Counted from the first letter of the stretch, positions 27,908-38,553 are shown. The stretch is 48,572 nt of DNA from Nocardia otitidiscaviarum NBRC 14405 (GCF_000308635.1 NZ_BAGD01000023.1:1-48572); one strand, 5' to 3'. The notes: generated from the letters alone by a model not told the origin. Translations and numbers: made by a program.

Positions 27908-28525
27908 GTGACCGCACCCGCAGGCACCCGCACCGGGCCGGGGCGGCCCCGAGACCCGCAACTGGACGCCCAAGTACTGGCCGCGGCGCAGGAACTGCTG
28001 GTCACCGAGGGGTACGAGGCCACAACCATCGCGGCCGTCGCGCGCCGGGCGGGGGTGGTGACGACCTCCATCTACCGGCGCTGGCCGAGTCGGCGCGCGC
28101 TCATCGAGGATGCGGTCTTCGCGCTGGACCCCGGCAATCATCCGGTGCCCACGGGCGACCTGCGCGCGGATCTGCTGGCCTGGACGCGGCTGTGCCACGG
28201 CGCGGCGGCGCATCCGGCGGCCCGCTCGGCCATCCCCGGCCTGCTCGCCGCCTACCACGACGACCGGGAGAGCTACCGGCGGATTCTCGATCGCGGAGAG
28301 CAGCCGACCCGGCGGGCGCTGCGGGAACTGCTGACGGGCGCGGCGGCCGCGGGGCAGGCGTCAGCCGGATGCGATGTGGACGCGATCTTCGAACTCCTGC
28401 GCGGTGCGACGCTGATTCGCGCGCTGACGCACGGCGAAGAGGGCGCGGACGCGTTCTGCGAGCAGATGGCGGACGCGCTGGTCGCTGTGGCGCGCACGCC
28501 TCAGCGCAGCAACCCGAACCAATAG
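27908..28525 (+). CDS. TetR-family regulator
   Basis: 205 aa from GTG 27908 with GAGGGAGG upstream. The DNA-binding domain is residues 19-65 (LDAQVLAAAQELLVTEGYEATTIAAVARRAGVVTTSIYRRWPSRRALI). The C-terminal part has the RSAIPGLLAAYHDDRESYRRILDRGE segment common in TetR_C regulators of this type. It most likely represses the divergent DUF7064-like/phosphotransferase pair through the palindrome at 27828-27847. Confidence 0.88.
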   Translation: MTAPAGTRTGPGRPRDPQLDAQVLAAAQELLVTEGYEATTIAAVARRAGVVTTSIYRRWPSRRALIEDAVFALDPGNHPVPTGDLRADLLAWTRLCHGAAAHPAARSAIPGLLAAYHDDRESYRRILDRGEQPTRRALRELLTGAAAAGQASAGCDVDAIFELLRGATLIRALTHGEEGADAFCEQMADALVAVARTPQRSNPNQ

Positions 28526-28563
28526 ATCAGGGTGGCCAGAATGAAGACGACCACGGTTTCCAT
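28501..28563 (-). CDS. Candidate 20-residue hydrophobic microprotein
   Basis: A 20-codon frame, METVVVFILATLIYWFGLLR, is one transmembrane helix with a terminal Arg. GGGAG lies 4 nt before the ATG. It overlaps the TetR 3' end in antisense by 25 nt, and its start lies inside another short frame (28527-28598) with an even better ribosome site. Size and composition resemble KdpF-like or type I toxin-like peptides, but no family is claimed. Confidence 0.35.
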   Translation of the reverse strand: METVVVFILATLIYWFGLLR

Positions 28564-28598
28564 ATCGCTCCCAATCTGCTTGCCGCACTTGTTTCCAT
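28527..28598 (-). CDS. Candidate 23-residue leader frame overlapping the microprotein
   Basis: The ATG at 28598 follows a perfect GGAGG with a 4-nt gap. The 23-codon product (METSAASRLGAIWKPWSS...) is not recognisable. Its frame runs across the start of the hydrophobic microprotein in another frame, which would allow translational coupling. It could be chance. Confidence 0.25.
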   Translation of the reverse strand: METSAASRLGAIWKPWSSSFWPP

Positions 28599-28674
28599 GA
28601 TGCCTCCAGGCACCGGCGGCCGGCCAGGCCATCCATGAAACAAGATCGCACGGCGACCGGATCGTGATACACGA

Positions 28675-28710
28675 AAGAGCCCGCCGGACCTGATCGGCCC
28701 GGCGGGCTCT
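28675..28710 (-). terminator. Possible minus-strand terminator hairpin
   Basis: Arms AGAGCCCCGCCGG and CCGGCGGGCTCT pair with a one-base bulge. On the minus strand the stem is followed by TTTCGTGT, so it would terminate leftward transcription coming from the repeat region. On the plus strand it is not followed by T. Confidence 0.45.
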
Positions 28711-28726
28711 ACCCTCCGCCCGCGAA

Positions 28727-29069
28727 ACCCGACACCCCTCGTGGTCGAGTAGCGCGGCCCCACCCCGACCCGCCGCCATCGCTCCTCCCCGAGACGATGT
28801 GGGCGGGTGCTACCCCCCGCAGGATCCGCCGGGCTCGGCACCTCCCCGTGCTCGAGCCCGGCGGCTCCCGCCGTGCCCGTCCGGCCCGCCGCCTCCCCGC
28901 GGCCGAGCCCTTCGAGCGTCCCCCCCGTCCGATGGTCCGCGCTCCCGGACGCGAGACCACCGGTGTTCCGGCCACCGCCGCCGGACCCGACACCCCTCGT
29001 GGACGGGTCCGATCGACGGTGGTGGTTCGTGTCGCCCGGGCACGACCCGACACCCCTCGTGGACGGGTC
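28727..29069. repeat. Three exact copies of an 18-bp element
   Basis: ACCCGACACCCCTCGTGG occurs at 28727-28744, 28985-29002 and 29045-29062. The second and third copies are 60 bp apart and extend to 26-nt hairpin units (GACCCG and CGGGTC arms, 28984-29009 and 29044-29069). I know of no function. Confidence 0.75.
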
Positions 29070-29555
29070 GCGCCCCGGCTGCCACCCCCGATGGTGGTTT
29101 TCCGGGTGACACCGGCTGTTCCGGTGTCGAGACATACGATGTCGCGCCCGGCTTGGCGCGCCCTTAACAAGACCTTGCAACCTGAAACTCGCAGGCCAAC
29201 AGTCGTTTTCGGCGCTACGGGCGCGGTGCTCGGCGCGAGCGCCCGGCAGCTGCCAGCGAGATGTAGCTGTTGGATAGCGGGCCGGGGAGGTTCCGCGCCC
29301 GGAAGGCCACGGTCAAGACAAGTGCGGCGAGCGTCAGATTCCTCGCGTTCATGGCAAATATGTAGCAGAAACGCAGGTAGATGCAATCGGGACACGCAGA
29401 GTCGGCGTGGCGGGCAAAACGCCGATATCGGCGGGTCGCGGCGTGTCGTCATTCTCTGCCCGGCGTGTGTCGATTGGTAGCGAGTTGGTAGCGCGATGGC
29501 GCAACCGGATTGGGTATGGTGCGCGGCGAATTCGCTCGGAGAACTTCCTATTTCA

Positions 29556-29586
29556 GCATCGGCGGCATTTCACATGCCGCCGATGC
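29556..29586. promoter_or_regulatory. 12-bp-stem inverted repeat upstream of the secreted PKD protein
   Basis: GCATCGGCGGCA and TGCCGCCGATGC pair perfectly around a TTTCACA loop. It ends 30 nt before the TTG start at 29617 and could be an operator or a 5'-UTR hairpin. Confidence 0.5.
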
Positions 29587-29616
29587 GCTTTCGTATGCGC
29601 ACTCGAGGAGGAGCTG

Positions 29617-31260
29617 TTGAACTTGTGGCGATCGCGGTGGTGGCACCCCGTGCTGCCGCTCGCCGTCCCGGTCCTGGCCGTCGCGGCCGGATCCGCACCG
29701 GCGCAGGCCGAGGTGATCACCGACTACCCCGTGGTCATCGATGTCAGCGCCACCCCGGGCGGCCTGTGCGACGGCCCGCTCCAGGGCACCACATCGGTCT
29801 GGTACCCGCCCGGCATCCCACTCCGGGCCGATATCGAGTGGCGGATGCGCGCCGGCGACCGGCTGCTGCGCAGCGGTACGGCGCGCGTGGACGGCGAGGT
29901 GTTGACCATTCCCTTCGAGATCGCCCGGCACGAGATTCCGGGCTCCGGCCCGCTGCGGGTGGATGCCCGTGCCCATCTCCCCGGCGGCGCCGTCACCGAG
30001 TTCGGCACCCCGTGGTCGCTGTACCCGGCGCGGGAATGCGATGCGCTGCACGTGGTCTCGGTCGGCGACGCGGTCATGTGGGGGCAAGTGCTCGACCTGG
30101 AACACAAGTTTGCCCACCTGACCGCCGACACCCTGGGCTCGCGGACCGGCCGCGCCGTGGAACTGCACGACTACTCGGTGTCCGGCGCGGTTCTCGACGC
30201 CCCGACCGTGCCCGCGGGCAATGACGACGCGGGTTGCCTCGAACAGCATTACGCGCGAGAGGTGTACGGCACTGTCGCCATGGAGTCGGTGCCGCTGGAC
30301 GAACGCCTGCCGGATGTGTTCTGCCAGTTGGAACGTGCCGCCTCGGAGGCGGAGGCGGGCGGCTACCGGGTGGACCTGGTGCTGGTGAACGGCTGCGTCA
30401 ACGACCTCGACCCCTTCTTCGGCATTCCGCTCGGCGTCACCCCGGGCAGCGCCGACCTGGTGAGTGCCGTGCGGCGCGAATGCGGTGGGGAGGGCGCGGA
30501 TCCGGTGAATCCGGCCGCGGACGTGCCCTACTACAGCGGGGCCAAACTCGGCTACGGCGGCCGTGGCATGCGCACCGCCCTGGAACGTGCGCACGGCCTG
30601 CCGGGTGCGCCGAAAGTGCTGGTGTCCAACTACTTCCACGGTTTCGATGCCGAGCTGCTGCCGGACGGTCTGCCCCGCTGGTCGGAGTTCGTGCGATTAT
30701 CCGCGGCCACCTTCGCGCAGGCCGCGCACGAGGCCAATGCCGCCGCCGGAGTCGATTTCGCGGTGGCCGCGGACGGACTGGTGGCGCGCGACGGCGTACC
30801 CGGCGCGACGAGCCGACTATGGCTGAATCCCTTCGGCGACGAGTCGGTCACGCTGCGGGCCTTGACCTGTCCCGAGACCGATCACGAGGCCCCGCAGTGC
30901 CGGATCCCCGTACTGGGGCGGCCCGATGTGGACGGGGCGCGGCGCTACGCCGAGGCGTTCCTGTTGCATCCCCGGATGCGGGAGTGGTTCGGCGGGGGTG
31001 GGCCGACGGGCGAGGGCTTCACGCTCTCCCACGAGTCCGGGCCGGTCGGGCAGACGGTGCATTTCGACGCCACGGCGGCGGGCAGCGCCGTCCGCGAGTA
31101 CGACTGGTACTTCGGGGACGGCATCCACGTCACCACCACCGCGCCGACGGTCGCGCACACCTACACCGGGCGCGGACCCCATCGGGCGCGGTTGGTGGTG
31201 ACCGACGTGGAGGGCAACCGCACCCTGTACGAGGCGGGCGCGAGCATCACGATCGGCTGA
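29617..31260 (+). CDS. Secreted SGNH-hydrolase-like protein with C-terminal PKD domain
   Basis: 547 aa from TTG 29617, directly after GAGGAGGAG; the open frame upstream has no start with a ribosome site. A Sec signal covers residues 1-31 (ending APAQA). Residues about 145-440 resemble SGNH/GDSL hydrolases: block I reads VVSVGDAVMWGQ, where the nucleophile Ser is Ala, and block III reads VNGCVND. In the expected block V region, RPDVDGARRYAEAF, no DxxH is seen. The last 85 residues are a PKD domain (YDWYFGDG ... AHTYTGRGPHRARLVVTD). It may be a non-catalytic binding protein at the cell surface. Confidence 0.7.
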   Translation: MNLWRSRWWHPVLPLAVPVLAVAAGSAPAQAEVITDYPVVIDVSATPGGLCDGPLQGTTSVWYPPGIPLRADIEWRMRAGDRLLRSGTARVDGEVLTIPFEIARHEIPGSGPLRVDARAHLPGGAVTEFGTPWSLYPARECDALHVVSVGDAVMWGQVLDLEHKFAHLTADTLGSRTGRAVELHDYSVSGAVLDAPTVPAGNDDAGCLEQHYAREVYGTVAMESVPLDERLPDVFCQLERAASEAEAGGYRVDLVLVNGCVNDLDPFFGIPLGVTPGSADLVSAVRRECGGEGADPVNPAADVPYYSGAKLGYGGRGMRTALERAHGLPGAPKVLVSNYFHGFDAELLPDGLPRWSEFVRLSAATFAQAAHEANAAAGVDFAVAADGLVARDGVPGATSRLWLNPFGDESVTLRALTCPETDHEAPQCRIPVLGRPDVDGARRYAEAFLLHPRMREWFGGGGPTGEGFTLSHESGPVGQTVHFDATAAGSAVREYDWYFGDGIHVTTTAPTVAHTYTGRGPHRARLVVTDVEGNRTLYEAGASITIG

Positions 31261-31780
31261 CGGCCCCGCCCCGCAGCGCGGCCGCCAGTTCGGCGATGGC
31301 GGCATCGGTGACCGGATAGCCCGGGAAGTAGCAGCACACCCGGGAGATGGTGTCCCCGAACCGCTCTCGAATGGTGGCCGCGCACGCGGCGGGGGTACCG
31401 CTGACGGCGATGGCGTCGACGAGGTCGCCGTCGATGCGCGCGGCCATCTCCGGCCAGCGCCCCTGTTTGGACAGCGCATTGAGTTCGGGCTGCAACCCGG
31501 CCCGCCCCTCCACCTCGAGGACCGGTCGATAGGCCGGGGTGGAACCGTAGAACGCCAGCAGATTCCGCACCGCCCGCCGCGCGACCTCGATCTCCGCGTC
31601 CGTGGTGCCCATGGCCACGATGGGGCTTCGGCAATGATCTCGAACGGGCGCTCGGACCCGTCGAGGCCCGCCGCCACGGCGGGCAGTGTCCGCTCCCGGT
31701 AGTGCCGAGCGCTGTTGAACGGCATGACGAGCAGCCCGTCGGCCACCTGCGCGGCCATCGCCACTGATCCCACGCACCCC
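31247..31780 (-). pseudogene. Remnant of an F420-dependent luciferase-like oxidoreductase
   Basis: The C-terminal half of an LLM-class oxidoreductase of the TIGR03617 type is split over two frames. The first part (VGSVAMAAQVADGLLVMPFNSARHYRERTLPAV, to IIAEAP) runs to the four-base G run at 31622-31625, and the second part (IVAMGTTDAEIEVARRAV ... GSTPAYRPVLEVEGRAGLQPELN) continues in the next frame. One missing base in the run would restore it. The N-terminal catalytic half is absent upstream, so the gene is broken regardless. Its end overlaps the secreted protein gene by 14 nt. Confidence 0.8.
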
Positions 31781-31782
31781 TC

Positions 31783-31813
31783 CCGGGACCGAAGAGGGTG
31801 CAACCGGTCCCGG
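31783..31813. terminator. Hairpin downstream of the GMC oxidoreductase
   Basis: CCGGGACCG and CGGTCCCGG form a 9-bp perfect stem with a 13-nt loop, 64 nt beyond the stop of the minus-strand GMC gene. Confidence 0.55.
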
Positions 31814-31876
31814 AAGGGGTGGGGTGGTACCGCTCCGGCAGGGAAGCACAACAGCGCGGTACCGAGTCTCGCGGTG

Positions 31877-33520
31877 CTACATATCGGCGGTGATGAACTC
31901 CGCGGCCTTCTCGCCGATCATGTAGCTGGGCGCGTTGGTATTGCCGCCGGTGATGCTGGGCATGATGGAGGCGTCGGCGACGCGCAGGCCCTCGATGCCG
32001 TGCACCTTCAGCGTCGGGTCCACCACCGCGCGTTCGTCCACACCCATGCGGCAGGTGCCGACCGGGTGATAGATGGAGTGGATGCGGTTGGGCAGCTCCG
32101 CCCGCAGCGCGCTCTCGTCCATGAGGTCGGGGCCGGGGGCGAGTTCCTCGATGACGTCTCCGGCGATGGCCTTGTGCGCCATGATCTCCCGGATGATGCG
32201 GATGCCCTCGACGAGGAATTCGGTATCGCGGGAGTCGGTGAGGTAGCCCGGGTCGATGAGCGGCGAGGCGTACGGATCGGCCGAGGCCAAGCGCAGTTCA
32301 CCACGGCTCTTCGGGTAGATGAGGCTGGGGAAGATGGTCAGGCCCGGCCGCCGGTCCACCATGTGCAGTTTGTCCTCGTCCTGGTTGGGGATCGGGTAGG
32401 ACCACGGCAGGGTGTGGATCTGCATATCCGGGTAGTCGCCCTCGGCGAATTTGGTCTTGACGAAGCCGACCGCCTCGAACACCGTGCGGCCCATCCACGA
32501 ACTGCCGGGCCGCCGCAGCTCGCGCAGGATGCCGCGGGCGAAATAGGTGGGGATGCCGCGGTGGATGGCCTTCTTGGAGATGTAGGTCATGGGCACGAAC
32601 AGGTGGTCGTGCAGGTTCTGTCCGACCGGCAGGTCCGCGTGCACGTCGATGCCCAGATCGCGCAGGTGCCCGGCCGGGCCGATGCCGGAGAGCATGAGGA
32701 TCTGCGGCGAGCCGACCACGCCGCCGGAGACCACGACCTCCTTGGCGGCCCGGATGATCCGCCGCGCGCCCTTCTTGTCGGCGACCTCGACACCGGTGGC
32801 GCGGCCGTTCTCGATGACCACGCGGGTGACGTGCGCGTGCGTGACCACGGTCAGGTTCGTGTTCGGCCGGTCGGTGATGAAGCCGCGGGAGGAGCTGTAG
32901 CGCAGACCGTTTCGCACGCTCTGCTGGAAGATGGAGATGCCTTCCTGCGATGCCCCGTTGTAGTCGTCGATGATCGGCGCGCCGAGGGTCTCGGAGGCGG
33001 CGATCATGAACTCCTGGGTGATCGGGGTGAGGTCCTGCTGCCGGGTGACCTCGATGGGGCCGCCCGCACCGCGCACGTCGGACGCGCCCTCCTCCCAGTT
33101 CTCCAGCCGCTTGTAGGCGGGCAGCACCTCGTCGTAGCTCCAGCCGGTGTTGCCCTCGGCGGCCCAGGAGTCGTAATTGGCGCGGTTGCCGCGCACGAAG
33201 AGCATGCCGTTCACGGAGCTGGAGCCGCCGAGCACCTTGCCGCGCGTCATGGGGATCTTGCGCTCGTTGGCGTGCTTCTGTGGGACCGAGTACTGCTTCC
33301 ACACCACGCGTTGCTTCAGCTGCGGCACGGTGTGCACCATGGTGATCATGCCGGGGCTGGTGACCAGCCGGGTGTTGTCCTTGCGCCCCGCCTCCAACAG
33401 GATCACGCTCGCCCCGGCCTCGGCGAGGCGGCCTGCGACCACCGCACCGGCGCTGCCCGCGCCTACGACGACGTAATCGGCTTCGGTTGCGGCGTCCGCG
33501 GAGCGCGGAGAAGCGGTCAT
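31877..33520 (-). CDS. GMC-family oxidoreductase (choline dehydrogenase-like), KstR-box gene
   Basis: 547 aa from ATG 33520, with GAGG about 9 nt upstream. FAD motif VVGAGSAGAVVAGRLAEAGASVILLEAG (near residues 20-45), GMC signature 1 in KVLGGSSSVNGMLFVRGNRANYDSWA, signature 2 in GGVVGSPQILMLSGIGP, and the catalytic His of YHPVGTCRMG with NTNAPSYMIGEKAA at the end. It oxidises a primary or secondary alcohol. A KstR-consensus box 38 nt upstream, mirrored before cyp125, suggests a steroid or its side-chain alcohol rather than choline; this is inference. Confidence 0.9.
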   Translation of the reverse strand: MTASPRSADAATEADYVVVGAGSAGAVVAGRLAEAGASVILLEAGRKDNTRLVTSPGMITMVHTVPQLKQRVVWKQYSVPQKHANERKIPMTRGKVLGGSSSVNGMLFVRGNRANYDSWAAEGNTGWSYDEVLPAYKRLENWEEGASDVRGAGGPIEVTRQQDLTPITQEFMIAASETLGAPIIDDYNGASQEGISIFQQSVRNGLRYSSSRGFITDRPNTNLTVVTHAHVTRVVIENGRATGVEVADKKGARRIIRAAKEVVVSGGVVGSPQILMLSGIGPAGHLRDLGIDVHADLPVGQNLHDHLFVPMTYISKKAIHRGIPTYFARGILRELRRPGSSWMGRTVFEAVGFVKTKFAEGDYPDMQIHTLPWSYPIPNQDEDKLHMVDRRPGLTIFPSLIYPKSRGELRLASADPYASPLIDPGYLTDSRDTEFLVEGIRIIREIMAHKAIAGDVIEELAPGPDLMDESALRAELPNRIHSIYHPVGTCRMGVDERAVVDPTLKVHGIEGLRVADASIMPSITGGNTNAPSYMIGEKAAEFITADM

Positions 33521-33558
33521 GTTCGTTACCTCATCCTCGAGTGTGCCTCTGATCACTG

Positions 33559-33572
33559 TAGAACAAGTTCTA
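33559..33572. promoter_or_regulatory. KstR-type operator upstream of the GMC gene
   Basis: TAGAACAAGTTCTA is a perfect dyad and fits the published KstR consensus TnnAACnnGTTnnA at every defined base. It stands 38 nt before the ATG at 33520. Confidence 0.85.
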
Positions 33573-33795
33573 GTCTCAGCACACCCGGCGGGACTTGTCC
33601 AGATCTATAGATCAACTTACGCGCAGGCAGTGCGCACGGATCTCACTCAGTGGGATGCATTTCCAGGATATGACAGGCGAAGAACGGGTTTCATGGTCGG
33701 TGCTGGTGGGTAACTGGATGAGCCCTCGTGCCCGACGGTGAAATCGATGGCCGCGACCCCTGGTCCGCGACGGGGTCACATGGTTGAATCTGCTG
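33573..33795. other. Spacer between the two KstR boxes
   Basis: About 220 nt without a gene. It has a perfect 12-bp palindrome GATCTATAGATC at 33602-33613, of unknown meaning, and otherwise nothing I can support. Confidence 0.4.
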
Positions 33796-33809
33796 TAGAA
33801 CGTGTTCCA
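33796..33809. promoter_or_regulatory. KstR-type operator upstream of cyp125
   Basis: TAGAACGTGTTCCA fits TnnAACnnGTTnnA. It stands 38 nt before the cyp125 ATG, the same distance as the box on the other side. Confidence 0.85.
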
Positions 33810-33847
33810 ATTTCGCATCGTGGCGCCGACAGGCCGCAGGAGGAACA

Positions 33848-35080
33848 ATGACTGTTCCGTCGATACCGACCGGATTCGATTTCACCGATCCCGCACTCTG
33901 GGCGGACCGAAGTCCGGTCGAAGAATTCGCCGCGCTCCGGCGCACCGCACCGGTCTGGTGGAATGCGCAGACTCCCGAACAGGCAGCCCCGTTCGAGGAC
34001 GGCGGCTACTGGGTGATCAGTCGCCTGGAGGACGTGAAGGAGATTTCCCGCCACCCCGATCTGTTCTCCTCGAACGAGAAGGGCGCGATCATCCGCATAC
34101 CGGGCGACAGCACGCCCGAGCAGCTGGATCTGACCCGTAACGCGCTGCTGGTCAATATGGATCCGCCGAAACACACCAAGATCAGACGAATAATCTCCAA
34201 GGGATTCACCCCGCGCGCCGTGGAGGGATTGCGCGCCGCGCTCACCGAGCGCGCTCACCGAATCGTGGCCGCCGCCAAGGAAACCGGCGGCGGAGATTTC
34301 GTCGAACAGGTCGCCTGCGAACTCCCACTGCAAGCCATCGCCGAATTGCTCGGCGTACCGCAGGACGACCGGCACAAGCTCTTCACCTGGACCAATGAGA
34401 CGCTGAACTACGACGATCCGGAGTACGGCGGCGACTCCAACGCCGCATCCGCCGAGATCCTGGGCTATGCCTGGAATATGGCCGAACAGCGGCGGGCCTG
34501 CCCGGTCGACGATATCGTGAGCCAGCTGGTGAACGCCGATGTCGACGGCGAGGCGCTGGGTTCGGACGAGTTCGGATTCTTCGTGATTCTGCTGGCCGTG
34601 GCGGGCAACGAGACCACGCGCAATGCCATCACCCACGGCATGAAAGCCTTCGTCGACAATCCCGATCAGTGGGAGCTGTACCGGGAGCGGCGGCCGCGCA
34701 CCGCGCCCGACGAGATCGTGCGCTGGGCGACGCCCGTGACCGCTTTCCAACGCACCGCAACCCGTGATACCGACATCGGCGGACAGCGCATTCGGGCGGG
34801 CGATCGCGTCGGATTGTTCTACAGCTCCGCCAACTTCGACGAGGACGCCTTCGACGAGCCCTTCCGATTCGATGTGCTGCGTGATCCCAATCCGCATGTC
34901 GGCTTCGGTGGCACCGGAACGCATTTCTGTGTCGGCGCGAATCTGGCGCGGCTCGAAATCGATCTCATGTTCAATGCCATCGCCGACGCCATGCCGAATC
35001 TGAGCGAGGTCGAGCCGCCGCAGCGACTGCGGTCCGGATGGATCAACGGCATCAAGCACTGGCCGGTTCGCTACGCGTAG
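33848..35080 (+). CDS. cyp125: Cytochrome P450 CYP125, steroid C26/27-monooxygenase
   Basis: 410 aa from ATG 33848, with AGGAGG upstream. It matches M. tuberculosis CYP125A1 in many blocks: PTGFDFTDPALWADR, ISRGFTPRAV-like ISKGFTPRAVEGL, LPLQAIAELLGVPQDDR, LLAVAGNETTRNAITHGM (I helix), DEIVRWATPVTAFQRTA and the haem loop VGFGGTGTHFCVGANLAR with Cys361. CYP125 starts degradation of the cholesterol side chain by oxidising its terminal carbon to alcohol and acid. The KstR box upstream agrees with sterol-induced expression. It is slightly shorter at the N-terminus than the tuberculosis protein. Confidence 0.93.
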   Translation: MTVPSIPTGFDFTDPALWADRSPVEEFAALRRTAPVWWNAQTPEQAAPFEDGGYWVISRLEDVKEISRHPDLFSSNEKGAIIRIPGDSTPEQLDLTRNALLVNMDPPKHTKIRRIISKGFTPRAVEGLRAALTERAHRIVAAAKETGGGDFVEQVACELPLQAIAELLGVPQDDRHKLFTWTNETLNYDDPEYGGDSNAASAEILGYAWNMAEQRRACPVDDIVSQLVNADVDGEALGSDEFGFFVILLAVAGNETTRNAITHGMKAFVDNPDQWELYRERRPRTAPDEIVRWATPVTAFQRTATRDTDIGGQRIRAGDRVGLFYSSANFDEDAFDEPFRFDVLRDPNPHVGFGGTGTHFCVGANLARLEIDLMFNAIADAMPNLSEVEPPQRLRSGWINGIKHWPVRYA

Positions 35081-35113
35081 TCCGGCCGTCGGGTAACGGC
35101 CACGAACTCGTTC

Positions 35114-35119
35114 TAGGAT
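35114..35119 (+). promoter_or_regulatory. Candidate -10 of a leaderless glutathione peroxidase transcript
   Basis: TAGGAT ends seven nt before the ATG at 35127 and there is no clear ribosome site. It overlaps ACGAACTCGTTCTA (35102-35115), which matches seven of the eight defined KstR positions. Confidence 0.4.
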
Positions 35120-35126
35120 CGGGCCC

Positions 35127-35615
35127 ATGACCGACCTACGCGAGATTCCGCTGCGCACCCTGTCCGACGAACCCACCACCCTGGCCGAACTGGCCGGGGA
35201 CAAGGTGGTGCTGCTGGTGAACGTGGCCTCCAAGTGCGGCCTGACCCCGCAGTACGCGGGCCTGGTGGAGTTGCAGCAGACCTACGGTCCGCGCGGCTTC
35301 ACCGTGGTCGGCGCACCCTGCAATCAGTTCATGGGGCAGGAGCCCGGCAGCGCCGAGGAGATCCAGACCTTCTGCGCCACGAACTACGGCGTGGACTTCC
35401 CGCTGCTGGAGAAGGTGGAGGTCAACGGCGAGGGCCGCCACCCGCTGTACGCGGAGCTGACCGAGACCCCCGATGCCGAGGGTGCGGCCGGGGATATCCA
35501 GTGGAACTTCGAGAAGTTCCTGATCGGGCGCGACGGCAAGGTGCTGAGCCGTATTCGCCCGCGCACCGAGCCGACCGACGCCGCCGTCACCGGCGCGATC
35601 GAGGCCGCGCTCTGA
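35127..35615 (+). CDS. Glutathione peroxidase family protein
   Basis: 162 aa, normal length. The peroxidatic Cys37 lies in VNVASKCGLTPQY (Cys in place of selenocysteine). The Gln of GAPCNQFMGQEPGS and the Trp/Asn of IQWNFEKFLIGRDGKV complete the catalytic tetrad. Actinobacteria of this group lack glutathione, so it probably uses thioredoxin to reduce peroxides, including lipid hydroperoxides. It lies between cyp125 and the converging cyp51. Confidence 0.92.
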   Translation: MTDLREIPLRTLSDEPTTLAELAGDKVVLLVNVASKCGLTPQYAGLVELQQTYGPRGFTVVGAPCNQFMGQEPGSAEEIQTFCATNYGVDFPLLEKVEVNGEGRHPLYAELTETPDAEGAAGDIQWNFEKFLIGRDGKVLSRIRPRTEPTDAAVTGAIEAAL

Positions 35616-35635
35616 CATCCGCGACATGCGAACAT

Positions 35636-35671
35636 GCCGGGGCGGCGGGGGAGTTCCCCCGCCGCCCCGGC
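35636..35671. terminator. Strong bidirectional hairpin
   Basis: A perfect 16-bp stem, GCCGGGGCGGCGGGGG with its complement, and an AGTT loop between the convergent gpx and cyp51 genes. Confidence 0.85.
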
Positions 35672-35678
35672 GTCCAGC

Positions 35679-38514
<2,836 letters not shown>

Positions 38515-38553
38515 AGCCGTCGGCTGTCGGTTCCCGCGCGTAGCCTCGGGGAC

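Larger units (their letters stand above)
28599..29555. other. Long intergenic region with repeats and hairpins
   Basis: Nearly 1 kb where several frames on both strands are open because the plus strand is extremely C-rich, but none has protein-like sequence or a convincing start. It contains an exact 18-bp repeat in three copies, a hairpin at 28675-28710, a hairpin GACACCGG-CTGTT-CCGGTGTC at 29108-29128, and the direct repeat TTGGTAGCG at 29474 and 29485. From about 29150 the base composition becomes less GC-rich. Confidence 0.6.

Noticed and set aside
28797..29480. Long plus-strand and minus-strand open frames in the C-rich region
   Set aside because: Several frames are open at once, codon use is not distinctive, starts lack ribosome sites, and the repeats extend through the frames; composition explains them.
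29474..29493. Direct repeat TTGGTAGCG, twice at 11-bp spacing
   Set aside because: Short, and no promoter can be placed relative to it; recorded only within the intergenic entry.
33602..33613. Perfect palindrome GATCTATAGATC between the KstR boxes
   Set aside because: It is a single copy not at a promoter-like distance from either gene, so no role can be supported.
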